A DNA stretch of 62,947 nucleotides from Selenomonadaceae bacterium (GCA_017428215.1 JAFRRH010000037.1:1-62947); one strand, 5' to 3'; counted from the stretch's first letter, positions 18,410 through 28,023 are shown. Program-made: numbers and translations. Notes: generated by a model from the letters alone, not told the origin.

Positions 18410-19369
18410 ATGGGATTTTTTAGCGCAATCGGCAGTGCCATAAGTAGCGTAGGAAGTTTTATAAGCAGTGGTATCAGAAGCGTTGCAAGCGGCATTGCGT
18501 CGGCAGTAACCGGAGCGATAAGCACGATTGGAAATTTGGCGAGTAAAGCGATTTCAGGTTTTTTAGGTTCGATTGCGGGTAAAGCGTTTGGACTTTTAAA
18601 AGGTCTTAGCGGAATTATGACAGGACCGTTGGGACCGATATTGGGTCCGATAATCGTCGATTTGCTCGTTAAGTTGGTGGTTAAAGTTATTTCCAAAATC
18701 GCTGAGGAAGCTGAAGTCGTCGAGAAAAACGAAAAGCCGGAGGAAATTGGTTATCGCTTAGAGGAAGCCGACAAGCACGAGGATTGGAAAAAGCGCGACG
18801 AGTTTAAGTCGTTTAAAGAGTATTACGCCTATTTGAAGGAACAAATTCCCGCTGAGGAAATTGATACACTTCAACTGCAAAAAAATATCGGCATGTATTC
18901 CGTACTCGGCATGCAGGCGGAAGTTAGTGCGCTTGAAGAAAAATTCGGCTTGCGCATTCCGAAAACGACGCTGATTGAAATTGGTCGCAGTGCAATGGAA
19001 GTTAAGGAAGTGCAAGCGTTTATTCGGGCGTTCGACGAGCTGGGCTATAAAAATTTGAACATCAGCGAATATTTAAAGGGAACATTGCCCGCTGGTGAAT
19101 TGGAACGCATAACCGCCGCGCTTTTGGATTCGTTGAAATTTTATTTTCCGGAAAAAAGCGAGGGAGATTTACTTACACGGCTAAACGAAATGCGCAGAGC
19201 CTCCAGCGATGATAAAGTTTTGGTGTCTGTTTACAAAGACGATTTGCAAAAGGAATATGGCGCAGAATTTCAACAGGCACGACAAAACAAAGAACTTTCC
19301 GAAGACACGGTAAAAATTTTGGACGACGCTAAAGTTAACGATACGCCAAAAGTCGAGGCAACGTCATGA
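18410..19369 (+). CDS. protein with pore-like glycine/serine/isoleucine N-terminus, unknown function
   Basis: 319 residues, ATG at 18410 two bases after the ATPase stop, with AGGAGGAAAT in front. Residues 1-100 are a run of small and aliphatic residues in quasi-repeats of I-S-S-V/G-G-S/A (ISSVGSFISSGIRSVASGI, AISTIGNLASKAISG), then a more hydrophobic stretch ending in IIVDLLVKLVVKVI. This is not a signal peptide; it resembles amphipathic membrane-inserting or pore-forming segments. Residues 105-319 are charged and helical. No known domain recognised. It could be the membrane anchor or effector of cluster A; its stop overlaps the next start (ATGA), which implies coupled synthesis. Confidence 0.7.
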   Translation: MGFFSAIGSAISSVGSFISSGIRSVASGIASAVTGAISTIGNLASKAISGFLGSIAGKAFGLLKGLSGIMTGPLGPILGPIIVDLLVKLVVKVISKIAEEAEVVEKNEKPEEIGYRLEEADKHEDWKKRDEFKSFKEYYAYLKEQIPAEEIDTLQLQKNIGMYSVLGMQAEVSALEEKFGLRIPKTTLIEIGRSAMEVKEVQAFIRAFDELGYKNLNISEYLKGTLPAGELERITAALLDSLKFYFPEKSEGDLLTRLNEMRRASSDDKVLVSVYKDDLQKEYGAEFQQARQNKELSEDTVKILDDAKVNDTPKVEATS

Positions 19370-19764
19370 ACGGCGGCAAGTTGGAAGAAATACGGCAAAA
19401 AATTATCTCAATGCAATTTGTCGAGAGAGAGTCCCAAGAGCCGATCAAAAAATTCAGTAAAAAAATAAGCGATGTCGAAACAAAAATAAAACGTGACAGT
19501 CAAGAAGTTGAACAGGAGCGGCAAAATATTAAACGCAATTTTGATGAGCTAAAGACGCCGACGGATACAGCGGTGGAAGTAATTTCTTTTCCCGACGGCT
19601 TGACAAAAGAGAGCGAAAAAATTCTCGCGGAACAAAAGGAAACATTAAATAGAATCTTAGCTGAACAAATGGTACTGGAAACAAATCTCAACGAAAGAAA
19701 ATCCTCGTTCGCAAAAAAGAAAGCCGAATTGCACCAAAAATTTCTTCAGAAAAAAGGCGGGTGA
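19366..19764 (+). CDS. small coiled-coil protein
   Basis: 132 residues, overlapping the preceding gene by 4 bases. Almost the whole chain is charged and heptad-like: a first coiled coil (about 5-60, KKISDVETKIKRDSQEVEQE), a short break with PDGL, and a second coiled coil (80-130, EKILAEQKETLNRILAEQ). An antiparallel hairpin is likely. No catalytic motif. Probably a structural adaptor among the cluster A proteins. Confidence 0.7.
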   Translation: MNGGKLEEIRQKIISMQFVERESQEPIKKFSKKISDVETKIKRDSQEVEQERQNIKRNFDELKTPTDTAVEVISFPDGLTKESEKILAEQKETLNRILAEQMVLETNLNERKSSFAKKKAELHQKFLQKKGG

Positions 19765-20366
19765 ATGCTTTGACGATTTACAAATACTTAATCGAATGTC
19801 TCGACGAGAAAATTGTTAAGACTTACTCCTTTGAAGCTGAAAATTTTATTGTCCTGCGCTTGCACGGCGGCGAAACTTATACATTGAACGGCACAAACGC
19901 CGAAAACTATTGGCGGCAATGGGAGCAAGAAACCGGACACACCTCCGAAGATTCAACAGATATTTGCGTTATTTGGCGCGAAGGTTTTAACGTTGAAAAA
20001 TTTTTCATCGCAGGGAAAGACGCCAATGTTCAAACCGTATCGCCGACGACTTGGACGAACGAGGACATAGAAAAATTTTTTTCGTTTACAGAGCGTCGGC
20101 TCCAATCGAAATTGAAATTACCACTCAACAGAACTATTATTCGCGTTGAGACGGAAGGCGGACAAAGATTTTTAATCGGAACCCTCGATAAGCCTTATCC
20201 TTCAACAGACAAGCAAAAAATTCCGCCGACAAATTATAATTCAAATACTAAACCGCCTAAAACAGAAAAATCTGCGTCGTCGCCTACTCGCAAAAAAAAT
20301 TCAGCGACTGCCGTAGATATTTTCGAGGCGTGGCGTGAATTAAGTCAAAAACATAATACAAATTAA
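19761..20366 (+). CDS. hypothetical protein of cluster A
   Basis: 201 residues from GTG at 19761 (4-base overlap with the upstream gene); TTG at 19770 is better spaced from GGCGGGTG and is an equally good start. Residues 1-140 look like a compact alpha/beta domain (ENFIVLRLHGGETYTL; TIIRVETEGGQRFLIGTL), residues 145-180 a Pro/Thr/Lys/Ser-rich linker, and the last 20 a short helix (AVDIFEAWRELSQKH), the sort of terminal motif that docks on a partner. I recognise no family. Confidence 0.65.
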   Translation: MNALTIYKYLIECLDEKIVKTYSFEAENFIVLRLHGGETYTLNGTNAENYWRQWEQETGHTSEDSTDICVIWREGFNVEKFFIAGKDANVQTVSPTTWTNEDIEKFFSFTERRLQSKLKLPLNRTIIRVETEGGQRFLIGTLDKPYPSTDKQKIPPTNYNSNTKPPKTEKSASSPTRKKNSATAVDIFEAWRELSQKHNTN

Positions 20367-20382
20367 TAAGGAGGAACTCGGC

Positions 20383-23046
20383 TTGAGTACATTGAGCGAA
20401 GAGCAACAAAAATTCATCTCGAAGTTGGACGAAACCGACGGGATTTTTGATGAGATAATTCAAAAAGACCCCAACGGCATGGTTATTCCCTTCGGCGAAG
20501 AGCGCAACGAATTGGAACGCTTGAGGAAACGCAATCAAAAAGTTTTAACTAAGTTGCGCACGCGGGAATTTACTGTGGCTGTCGTCGGTTTGGAGAAGGC
20601 GGGCAAAAGTACGCTCGGTAATGCCCTTCTCAAAAGAAATATTTTGCCGGAATATACGGAACGTTGCACTTACACGACTACAAAAATCTGCGCGGGCAAC
20701 GAGGATTGCGGGAAAATTTTTTTCTACAACAGGGAGCAATTCAAAAATAATTTCGCCGATACGCTGAAAAATGTTCTTCAATATCCGCAAACTGCCGACT
20801 TTGACACGCTGGATTTAGCTACCTTCAGCAGGTGGTGGGAGTCTATGGCAGATAAAAACCCCGACTTGTACGAAAAGCACAACACCAAAACCGCCGAAGA
20901 TATTAAAACTATGTTGAAAGACAGAAATATAATTCGCGGCTTGCTCGGACAAAAGGCTCAAGAATTTTTCGGCGACGACCTCGAAAGTAAAGATTTTAAA
21001 ACGTTTATAACGGGTATAGTTGGGAAAAATGCTGACGGCTCGGCAATACGTTCGGCGCACCCTTACGCAGTCGAGAAAGTTATAATCGAATCGGCTAATC
21101 TCGGCGCAATGAAAGATATTGTTCTCTACGACGTGCCAGGCTTTAATTCGCCAACCGAATTGCACGAAAAGCAAACTTTGGAAATGTTGCGCGAGGCGGA
21201 CGCGATAATTTTGGTTACTAATGTCGGAGTAAATCCCAATTTAGATCGTTCGCAACTTGGCATATTGCGGAGTGGGCGCGATGAAGAAAATATTCCGTTG
21301 AGCGACAAGGCGTTTATCTTTGGTAATCAGATTGACCGCGCAACTAATTCTGAAATCGCTAAAAGAAATGCCGCCGTTTTGCGTAAAGAATCTGTAGAAA
21401 ATCGCATTGCGAAGGACAATCACATTTTCGTTGGGGCGGCGAAGGCTTATCTGGAAAGCAACGGCATTGAATCTAGCGACGAATTACTTAAAGGCTCTAC
21501 GGCGTCGCGCGACAAAATGGACGAATGGGGCATGCCTTATGGTATCGCTGAACTTTGGGATAGTATGACGGAGTATTATAACAACGACCGCTTTGAAGTT
21601 TTGAAACGCCGCGCAGAAAATACAATCGCTGACGCACGAAATTTCTTGGACGGCATTTTAAAGAAGTATGAGTCCGCGCAGTGGCAACCGATTGAGACGG
21701 GCGGCGAATATTATTTAGAGGCAATTCGGAATCTGCGGAAATTTAAAGTGGAAGCTTACGACATTGCTAAATCGTACAACGGTACAATCCTAGTAGATGA
21801 ACCTTTTAGCACGATGATTCGCGATAATATCGAAACATTTTACCCTAATCAAGATGAGAACTCTGAACTGCTTGCGGAAATTAAACGCACTGGCAACCTT
21901 GAGGGCGGCGGACCTTTGCCACTAACTAGAATAGATACTTTATTTCGCGAGGAACTGCAACGGGAATTTTTGCGCAACCTCGTCCAAAGAACAGCAGAGG
22001 CTACCGAAAAAAAGGAACAGGAAATTTACGACAAAATCATTGCAAAATTCCTCGAAGTCATGGGCATGCCGGAAAATTCTCAATACAAAGAGGAACTCAC
22101 AAAAAGCGTTACGGAATTATTCCACTCGCTGTGGATAAAGAATGCTGATAAATGCCGCTTCAATTCGCTGGTAGAAAGATTTACTTCGCGGCTGTTGGAA
22201 GTTTTAATTTGGAGACCGTTCGGCTCTTCGGAACGTTTTCAGCAAGTCACAGGCGAAAAATCTTTCCCCGAATTCCTCTCGTTGGCGACTTACTACGAAA
22301 ATTCTCCCGACGCAGTTCACAGCGACGGCGAAGACCGTTACACAGATTTTTTTGCGAAAATTCTTTTGCACGATAATGTTTCGGCGAGCGCGGAAATTAA
22401 AAGCGGGCTGGAAAATTTCTTCAAAGCCAACAAAGAAGCTATATGCAATGGGCTATCTTTTGCCGTTGAATTGTTGCCTATGGGTAAATGGGCGAAAATG
22501 CTCATGCGTGCCGGCATTAAAGCTAACGAAGTTCCCACCGACTTAAAAGGCAAACTTCAGGGGACTTTTTACAAAAACGACTGGTCGAACTTGAACAAAG
22601 AAGATCGCATTAACCGCTTGAACGACACAATCGACACTTATTCAAAGAGCAAATCCGGTTTTTCGGGCAAGGTTACTGTGGACAAGTTAAAGAAAATGCA
22701 CGAATTAAGCCGGCAAATGCAAATTTCTAACGAAGCAGATATGTTAAATGTATTGAACGAGGACATTGAAATTTTGCGGCAATTTACGCTTGAGGCGATT
22801 ATCTACGCAATCGGGCTGGAGCAAGCGTTTGTTTCCGTTATGACGAAAAATATCAATATCATTCGCAAGGACGAGGAGACTGCTGAGGGCGCGAAACTTT
22901 TCGACAAGTGGATAACCGATAACATTCGCAAAGTAAAAGAGGACGAGTTCAGAGGGCTTGACCAGAGGAATCTTGAAAACCAAACTAAGAAAAATATCGT
23001 CGAGAGCGTCCGCAAAGTCGTCGATAAGCTGGAGAGAGTAGCATGA
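20383..23046 (+). CDS. dynamin-like large GTPase
   Basis: 887 residues from TTG at 20383 with AAGGAGGAA in front. GTPase motifs: G1 GLEKAGKST (Gly69-Thr77, Lys75), a threonine-rich switch I (CTYTTTKI), G3 DVPG (Asp250-Gly253) and G4 NQID (Asn315-Asp318). The insert between G1 and G3 is unusually long (about 170 residues). The remaining 500 residues are helical, as in bacterial dynamin-like and SrfC-like proteins; a hydrophobic stretch (CNGLSFAVELLPMGKWAKMLM, around 687-707) could be the membrane paddle. Such proteins hydrolyse GTP while tubulating or fusing membranes. The last codons overlap the start of the next gene (ATGA), so the two are likely made in equal amounts. Confidence 0.85.
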   Translation: MSTLSEEQQKFISKLDETDGIFDEIIQKDPNGMVIPFGEERNELERLRKRNQKVLTKLRTREFTVAVVGLEKAGKSTLGNALLKRNILPEYTERCTYTTTKICAGNEDCGKIFFYNREQFKNNFADTLKNVLQYPQTADFDTLDLATFSRWWESMADKNPDLYEKHNTKTAEDIKTMLKDRNIIRGLLGQKAQEFFGDDLESKDFKTFITGIVGKNADGSAIRSAHPYAVEKVIIESANLGAMKDIVLYDVPGFNSPTELHEKQTLEMLREADAIILVTNVGVNPNLDRSQLGILRSGRDEENIPLSDKAFIFGNQIDRATNSEIAKRNAAVLRKESVENRIAKDNHIFVGAAKAYLESNGIESSDELLKGSTASRDKMDEWGMPYGIAELWDSMTEYYNNDRFEVLKRRAENTIADARNFLDGILKKYESAQWQPIETGGEYYLEAIRNLRKFKVEAYDIAKSYNGTILVDEPFSTMIRDNIETFYPNQDENSELLAEIKRTGNLEGGGPLPLTRIDTLFREELQREFLRNLVQRTAEATEKKEQEIYDKIIAKFLEVMGMPENSQYKEELTKSVTELFHSLWIKNADKCRFNSLVERFTSRLLEVLIWRPFGSSERFQQVTGEKSFPEFLSLATYYENSPDAVHSDGEDRYTDFFAKILLHDNVSASAEIKSGLENFFKANKEAICNGLSFAVELLPMGKWAKMLMRAGIKANEVPTDLKGKLQGTFYKNDWSNLNKEDRINRLNDTIDTYSKSKSGFSGKVTVDKLKKMHELSRQMQISNEADMLNVLNEDIEILRQFTLEAIIYAIGLEQAFVSVMTKNINIIRKDEETAEGAKLFDKWITDNIRKVKEDEFRGLDQRNLENQTKKNIVESVRKVVDKLERVA

Positions 23047-25691
23047 ACCTTTGGGCTTGGAGCAATAAAAAATGCGTCGCCGTTCCAGAAGAATTTTTGC
23101 GCGCGGGTAAAGCGGAAATACTTGCATACATTAACGCCAATCCGAATAAAATTTATCTGTTGCCTGATGTCCAAGAGTTTTTTGACGCGGAAATTTCTGC
23201 TCGCATTGCTCAAGAGATTAAATTTCCCTGCGCGGCGAAGTTAATTTCTTCGACAGGGGAATTTGAGGTTGAAACTTTATCCGCTGTATTGGAAGCAATT
23301 TCATACGACGAAAACTTTATGGCGACGGGAAAAAATTTTTTGGTAGTGCCGCAAAGTTTTATCAACATGTCGGACGCAATCAAAAGGCAATGTTCATTTC
23401 TGCAAGTGCCGCTTGAAATTTGTTCGGCGGAAGAATTTTCAGCAATCGCCGTTGAACAAAAGTTAATGGACAATGCCGAGAATTTTTTGAGGGAACTTGA
23501 CGGCGTGAAAAATTTGCAAGATAAAACCGCCGAATTAAAATTGCAGGAGAATATTTCTTACATTGAAGAATTTTTATCGGCAACGGAAGAGCTAAAAAAA
23601 TATCTAAAAAGTTTCAACACGCTAATTAAGCTAATCCTTACAGGCGAACACGAGCATTTGACGGAAATTTTCAAGCGGCTGAATTTTGAGACGGAAATTT
23701 TATCGGACGCTGAAGTCTCTAAAAATTTGCCGAATTGTAATGTTTGCGTATTCGCTGTTAATGCTTTGAACAATGACTTTGCACGGACGGAAAAATTTTT
23801 AGAAACCATTGCCGCCGCGCAGGACAAAAATAAAATTATTTTCGTGTTGATTAATCCCGCCTTGCGCGAATCGGATATGGCGATAAATTCCGCGAAAATC
23901 TTTTTTGACTTTGCAAAAATCCTGGACGCAAGGGGATTTAACGACGCGCCGATATTTTTTCTCGACGCACCCGAAGTTTTTTTAACAATCTCGGCAAGTG
24001 GTGATGAATGGCTTACCGTCGCCGAAATCACGAATTCTCTTGGCTTAACCGGTCGCGAAGAATTTTTTACAACAAATTTCCTTGAAAAATTTTTTGAGGC
24101 GTTGCCAAATCCGTCAAGCAAATCACTCTTACAGAAAACCGGCGTGCCTTATCTTGAAAAATATCTTCGTCAATCGCTCAAAAAAAATCCGTCGATAACG
24201 GGAGAATTATTACGACAAGTTGAACGCGCCGTTGCGTTTATCGACGACGATACTTTAAAAAATATGCGATTGATTCAAACTAAAAAACTTTCTGCCGACG
24301 CCCGTCAAATAGAAATTCTTCGCGAAAAAATTTTGGTAATCGCTATGCAAGAAAAAACCGTTAGCGGAAATTCGGTTGCCAAAGCTCTGCTCTATGACGT
24401 AAACAACGCGATAAATAATTTTATTCAGGCGATTAAATCGGACGTTGATAATATTTTTGATGAATTAATTGCTAGCGAAGAATTTTCTGCGGAAAAAATG
24501 GTTGCTTTACATCAAGGGAAAATTTCTACGGAGCTTAAAAATTTTGTCGCCACTGTGGAAAATCAGTTGCAAAGCGAATACGACGAGCAATCAAAGCAAT
24601 TAATTACTCTGACAAAAAAGATTATTGACGAGCATAAAACGCAAGCAAAAGAGTTTATCGATTGTGTTTCTTCGGTAGCAGAGAATTCTTCAAGTTTGGA
24701 TACGACTTTACCGGAAATAAAAATTAACGTGCCGCCCTTTAACGTTGGCATATCAGAAAGTTTTTCACGCGATAACTTGTCGGAACTCGTCAAACGTTGT
24801 ACACGAATTATTTGTACGCAGGAAGTAGCGGAAGATTGGACTTTCTTCAAAGCGAACCGCAAACAGTTGCTTGAAAATTTTTATCTGGCGGGAACATTTC
24901 GTAGAGAATTGCGGAATCATTTGGAAGAAATTTTTAATGATAAAATGAACGCGCTAGAAAAAAATTTGCGACAAAAATTTTTCGCCGCAACGATTGAATA
25001 TTTTACGCAGGTATCGACAATTTGCCGTAATCAACGCGAACTTTGCACGAATATTTTTCGCCAGCATGCAGAAAACATTTACAATAAAATTGATTTCTTG
25101 AATCAAGATTTTGTTGTTATGGAAGAAATAAGCTCTGCATTGAAAAATTTTTATAATAATTGGCGATTAATTTGCCCTAAACAAAGTAGCAAAATCTTTA
25201 GTGATGAAAATTCTTCAGATAATTTGTTAGATGATATGCTCGAAAGAAAAAGTCGCCTACTCAATTTTAATGTCGATATTTCAAACGATTTATCGGCAGA
25301 AAAATTTTTGCCGCCTAAAATTGGCAAGCCACGTAAACATTCAACTGCAAATGATGATTTCTCTTTGGGTAAAGCGGCGTTTAACAAAAAGAAATATAAA
25401 AATGCCCTGGAAAGCTTTTCGCGTGCGGCGGCAACGGGACATGTTGAATCCATTAAATATTTGGCGTATATGTATCAGAATGGTTTAGGCATGCCGAAAA
25501 ATATTCATGCGGCGATTGAAAGCTGTCTTGATGCAAGTGGTCTTGGCGATAATGATTCCGTCAGCGAACTCGGAGGAATTTTTTGGAATTTAAAATGTTA
25601 TTCTCGTGCGCTTGAATGGTGGCAAACGGCGGCAGAGCGCGGAGATAAACGCAGTGTTGAAGTATTGGGCATTACTGGCAAATTCAAGTAA
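23043..25691 (+). CDS. probable GTPase-like partner without P-loop, with C-terminal Sel1 repeats
   Basis: 882 residues, ATG overlapping the upstream dynamin gene by 4 bases. Residues about 190-330 follow the order of a dynamin GTPase half (LIKLILTGE in the G1 strand position, NVCVFAVNALNND as strand 3, KNKIIFVLINP in the G4 position), but no GxxxxGKS/T loop is present, so nucleotide binding is doubtful. Long helical stretches fill 340-750. The end (about 775-880) carries two to three Sel1-type repeats (LGKAAFNKKKYKNALESFSRA; YLAYMYQNGLGMPKNIHAAIE). I infer a catalytically dead dynamin-type partner with a peptide-binding tail; the degenerate GTPase reading is tentative, the Sel1 repeats are clear. 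Confidence 0.6.
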   Translation: MNLWAWSNKKCVAVPEEFLRAGKAEILAYINANPNKIYLLPDVQEFFDAEISARIAQEIKFPCAAKLISSTGEFEVETLSAVLEAISYDENFMATGKNFLVVPQSFINMSDAIKRQCSFLQVPLEICSAEEFSAIAVEQKLMDNAENFLRELDGVKNLQDKTAELKLQENISYIEEFLSATEELKKYLKSFNTLIKLILTGEHEHLTEIFKRLNFETEILSDAEVSKNLPNCNVCVFAVNALNNDFARTEKFLETIAAAQDKNKIIFVLINPALRESDMAINSAKIFFDFAKILDARGFNDAPIFFLDAPEVFLTISASGDEWLTVAEITNSLGLTGREEFFTTNFLEKFFEALPNPSSKSLLQKTGVPYLEKYLRQSLKKNPSITGELLRQVERAVAFIDDDTLKNMRLIQTKKLSADARQIEILREKILVIAMQEKTVSGNSVAKALLYDVNNAINNFIQAIKSDVDNIFDELIASEEFSAEKMVALHQGKISTELKNFVATVENQLQSEYDEQSKQLITLTKKIIDEHKTQAKEFIDCVSSVAENSSSLDTTLPEIKINVPPFNVGISESFSRDNLSELVKRCTRIICTQEVAEDWTFFKANRKQLLENFYLAGTFRRELRNHLEEIFNDKMNALEKNLRQKFFAATIEYFTQVSTICRNQRELCTNIFRQHAENIYNKIDFLNQDFVVMEEISSALKNFYNNWRLICPKQSSKIFSDENSSDNLLDDMLERKSRLLNFNVDISNDLSAEKFLPPKIGKPRKHSTANDDFSLGKAAFNKKKYKNALESFSRAAATGHVESIKYLAYMYQNGLGMPKNIHAAIESCLDASGLGDNDSVSELGGIFWNLKCYSRALEWWQTAAERGDKRSVEVLGITGKFK

Positions 25692-25729
25692 AGGAAAAGC
25701 CACGACAAATATTTTATAAGCAAGATTAA

Positions 25730-25763
25730 AATTTCGTCGAAAAGTTCGGCGGGATTTTTTTTT
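25730..25763 (+). terminator. intrinsic terminator of cluster A
   Basis: A 10-bp stem rich in G-U pairs, AATTTCGTCG with CGGCGGGATT around a 7-base loop, is followed by a run of T. It ends the cluster A transcript 40 bases after the last stop. Confidence 0.6.
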
Positions 25764-25855
25764 GCAACAGTTGATTTTGAAGTATCGACGTGTTAAACTT
25801 AAATAAATCGATTCAAGGATAATTATAATCGCTGATTATGCAAAGGAGGATTTAG

Positions 25856-27361
25856 ATGATTGATATTACCGACAGAGTGCGCAACAAAGATTTGTTGAGC
25901 AAGATAGTTAGCGCGGAGGAAGTGGCAAATTGGATTCAGCCGGGCTGGACGATTGCTTGCAGTGGATTTACGGCTAGTGCTTATCCTAAAGCCGTTCCGC
26001 TTGCCCTTGCCGACCGCATGAAGAAAGACCCATTCCAAGTCAATATTTGGACAGGCGCGTCGACCGGTCCCGAACTTGACGGAGCACTTGCCGAAGTTCG
26101 CGGCATTAAACAGCGTCTGCCCTATCAGACGGACAGCAAACTCCGCCCGCTTATCAACGACGGAACTGTTGATTATCTCGACTTGCACCTCTCCGAAAGC
26201 GCACAGCTCACACGAACCGGATTTATTAAAAAGAAACCCGATTTCGCGTTGGTTGAAGCTTGCGCCATAACGGAAGAGGGCAATTTAATTCCGACAACTT
26301 CTCTTGGCAATGCGGCAAGCTACGTTCAAAGTGCGGATACTGTCGTTGTCGAAGTCAACACGACGCAACCGCTTGAGCTTGAGGGTATGCACGACGTTTA
26401 TGTTCCGGTTGACCCGCCGAATCGTTTGGAAATTCCTATTCGCAAAGCCGACGATAGAATTGGTACGACGTTTATTCCCTGCACGCCCGACAAGATTAAG
26501 TACATCGTTCCCTGCGACATCAAAGATCATACGCGCGATTTGACGCCCGTTGATGAAAATTCTAAAAAAATGGCGGAGTTCACGCTCGAACTTATCAAAG
26601 CCGAAATTAAAGCCGGTCGTATGCCTAAGGGACTTTTGCCGCTTCAATCTGGCGTCGGCAACGTTGCCAATGCAGTGCTTGAAGGTTTTGTCGAAGGCGA
26701 TTTCAGCGACCTCGTTGTCTACACGGAAGTTATTCAGGACGCAATGCTTGACCTTATCGACGCGGGCAAACTCAAATTCGCAAGTGGCACGGCATTTAGT
26801 CCCTCGCCAGCCGGCATGGAAAGATTCTACAAGGGAATCGACAAATATCGCAAATATATCTTGCTTCGTCCCGAAGAAATTTCCAACTCGCCCGAAGTTG
26901 TTCACCGTCTCGGCGTTATCGCAATGAACACCGCGCTTGAGGTTGACATTTACGGCAACATTAACTCGACACACGTAACCGGTACCAAAATGATGAACGG
27001 TATCGGCGGCAGTGGCGACTTTGCTCGCAACGCTTACTTGACAATTTTCTACACGCCGTCAACAGCTAAGGGCGGCAAGATTAGTTCAATCGTTCCCATG
27101 TGCTCGCATATTGACCATACCGAACACGACGTTGACATTATCATCAGCGAATACGGTATTGCCGACCTGCGCGGACTGGAGCCGAGAACACGTGCTTTGG
27201 AAGTTATCAACAAGTGCGCACACCCGGATTATCGTCCGTTGTTGCTTGATTATTACGAACGCGCTCTTGCCGCAACTAAGAAAGCCGCGACGCCGCACCT
27301 TTTGCACGAGGCATTGAGTTTCCATACGCGCTTCCTTGAGACAGGCGACATGCATAAATAA
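25856..27361 (+). CDS. succinate (acetyl/propionyl) CoA-transferase
   Basis: 501 residues, ATG after AAGGAGG. It belongs to the acetyl-CoA hydrolase/transferase family (Cat1/ScpC/AarC type): ACSGFTASAYPKAVPLAL near residue 37, YTEVIQDAML with the probable catalytic Glu291 that forms the glutamyl-CoA intermediate, NSTHVTGTKMMNGIGGSGDFARN, and ISEYGIADLRGL near the C-terminus. In propionate-forming anaerobes this enzyme swaps CoA between propionyl-CoA or acetyl-CoA and succinate. It opens an operon with the epimerase and decarboxylase subunits, which supports the succinate/propionate role. TATAAT at 25824-25829 is a possible -10 box, with no clear -35. Confidence 0.9.
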   Translation: MIDITDRVRNKDLLSKIVSAEEVANWIQPGWTIACSGFTASAYPKAVPLALADRMKKDPFQVNIWTGASTGPELDGALAEVRGIKQRLPYQTDSKLRPLINDGTVDYLDLHLSESAQLTRTGFIKKKPDFALVEACAITEEGNLIPTTSLGNAASYVQSADTVVVEVNTTQPLELEGMHDVYVPVDPPNRLEIPIRKADDRIGTTFIPCTPDKIKYIVPCDIKDHTRDLTPVDENSKKMAEFTLELIKAEIKAGRMPKGLLPLQSGVGNVANAVLEGFVEGDFSDLVVYTEVIQDAMLDLIDAGKLKFASGTAFSPSPAGMERFYKGIDKYRKYILLRPEEISNSPEVVHRLGVIAMNTALEVDIYGNINSTHVTGTKMMNGIGGSGDFARNAYLTIFYTPSTAKGGKISSIVPMCSHIDHTEHDVDIIISEYGIADLRGLEPRTRALEVINKCAHPDYRPLLLDYYERALAATKKAATPHLLHEALSFHTRFLETGDMHK

Positions 27362-27397
27362 AAATTTTTAGGGGTTAGTGGTTAAGGAGAAGTTAAA

Positions 27398-27994
27398 ATG
27401 AAAAGCTATCAAGAGGCAGTTAAAAATCGCCGTTCCATTTATAAGCTCGGCAGAGAAATTCCCGTACTTCAAACGGAGATTATCGCGGCAGTCGAACGCA
27501 TGACTAAAGACATTCCGACGCCTTTCAATATGCAATCGGCTCGTATCGTCGTGACAATGCTTGATCATCACGAAAACGTTTGGGATATTACCCGCTCCGC
27601 GCTTCAATCAATTGACAAACTCTCGCCGGAAACTGATGCCAAAATCGACGGTTTCTCGGACGCTTACGGTACGATTCTTTTCTTTGAATCCAGCAATATG
27701 ATTAAGGCTATGCAGGATCAATTCCCGCTTTACAAAGACAATTTCCCCGGCTGGGCTATGCAGGCAAATGGCATGTTGCAATTCGCAATCTGGACGGCAC
27801 TTGAGGATATGGGGCTTGGCGTCAACATTCAGCATTATAACCCGCTGATTGACGAGGACATCAGAAAAATTTTCGACCTGCCCGATAGTTGGGATTTGGT
27901 TGCGCAAATGGTTTTCGGCGAGAAATTGGAAGATCCGGCACCTGTTCCCAAAATCCCAACTGGTTCCCGCGTGAAAATTTTTAGGGAAATTTAA
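27398..27994 (+). CDS. nitroreductase family protein
   Basis: 198 residues, ATG with AAGGAGAAG upstream. The start AVKNRRSIYKLGREIP is the FMN-binding nitroreductase signature (R-R-S-I/V near the N-terminus) and QANGMLQFAIWTALEDMGLGVNIQHYNP is the second conserved block. Such proteins are FMN oxidoreductases using NAD(P)H; substrates range from nitroaromatics to quinones. Its position between the CoA-transferase and the epimerase is probably operon hitch-hiking or redox support; no step in the propionate pathway needs it. Confidence 0.88.
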   Translation: MKSYQEAVKNRRSIYKLGREIPVLQTEIIAAVERMTKDIPTPFNMQSARIVVTMLDHHENVWDITRSALQSIDKLSPETDAKIDGFSDAYGTILFFESSNMIKAMQDQFPLYKDNFPGWAMQANGMLQFAIWTALEDMGLGVNIQHYNPLIDEDIRKIFDLPDSWDLVAQMVFGEKLEDPAPVPKIPTGSRVKIFREI

Positions 27995-28023
27995 CAGATA
28001 ATATTTTAGGAGGTTTTAATGAA

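Noticed and set aside
26285..26974. 229-residue open frame on the minus strand
   Set aside because: It is entirely inside the CoA-transferase gene on the opposite strand, has no ribosome site, and its composition (Arg/Asn/Phe rich) is that of an antisense shadow.
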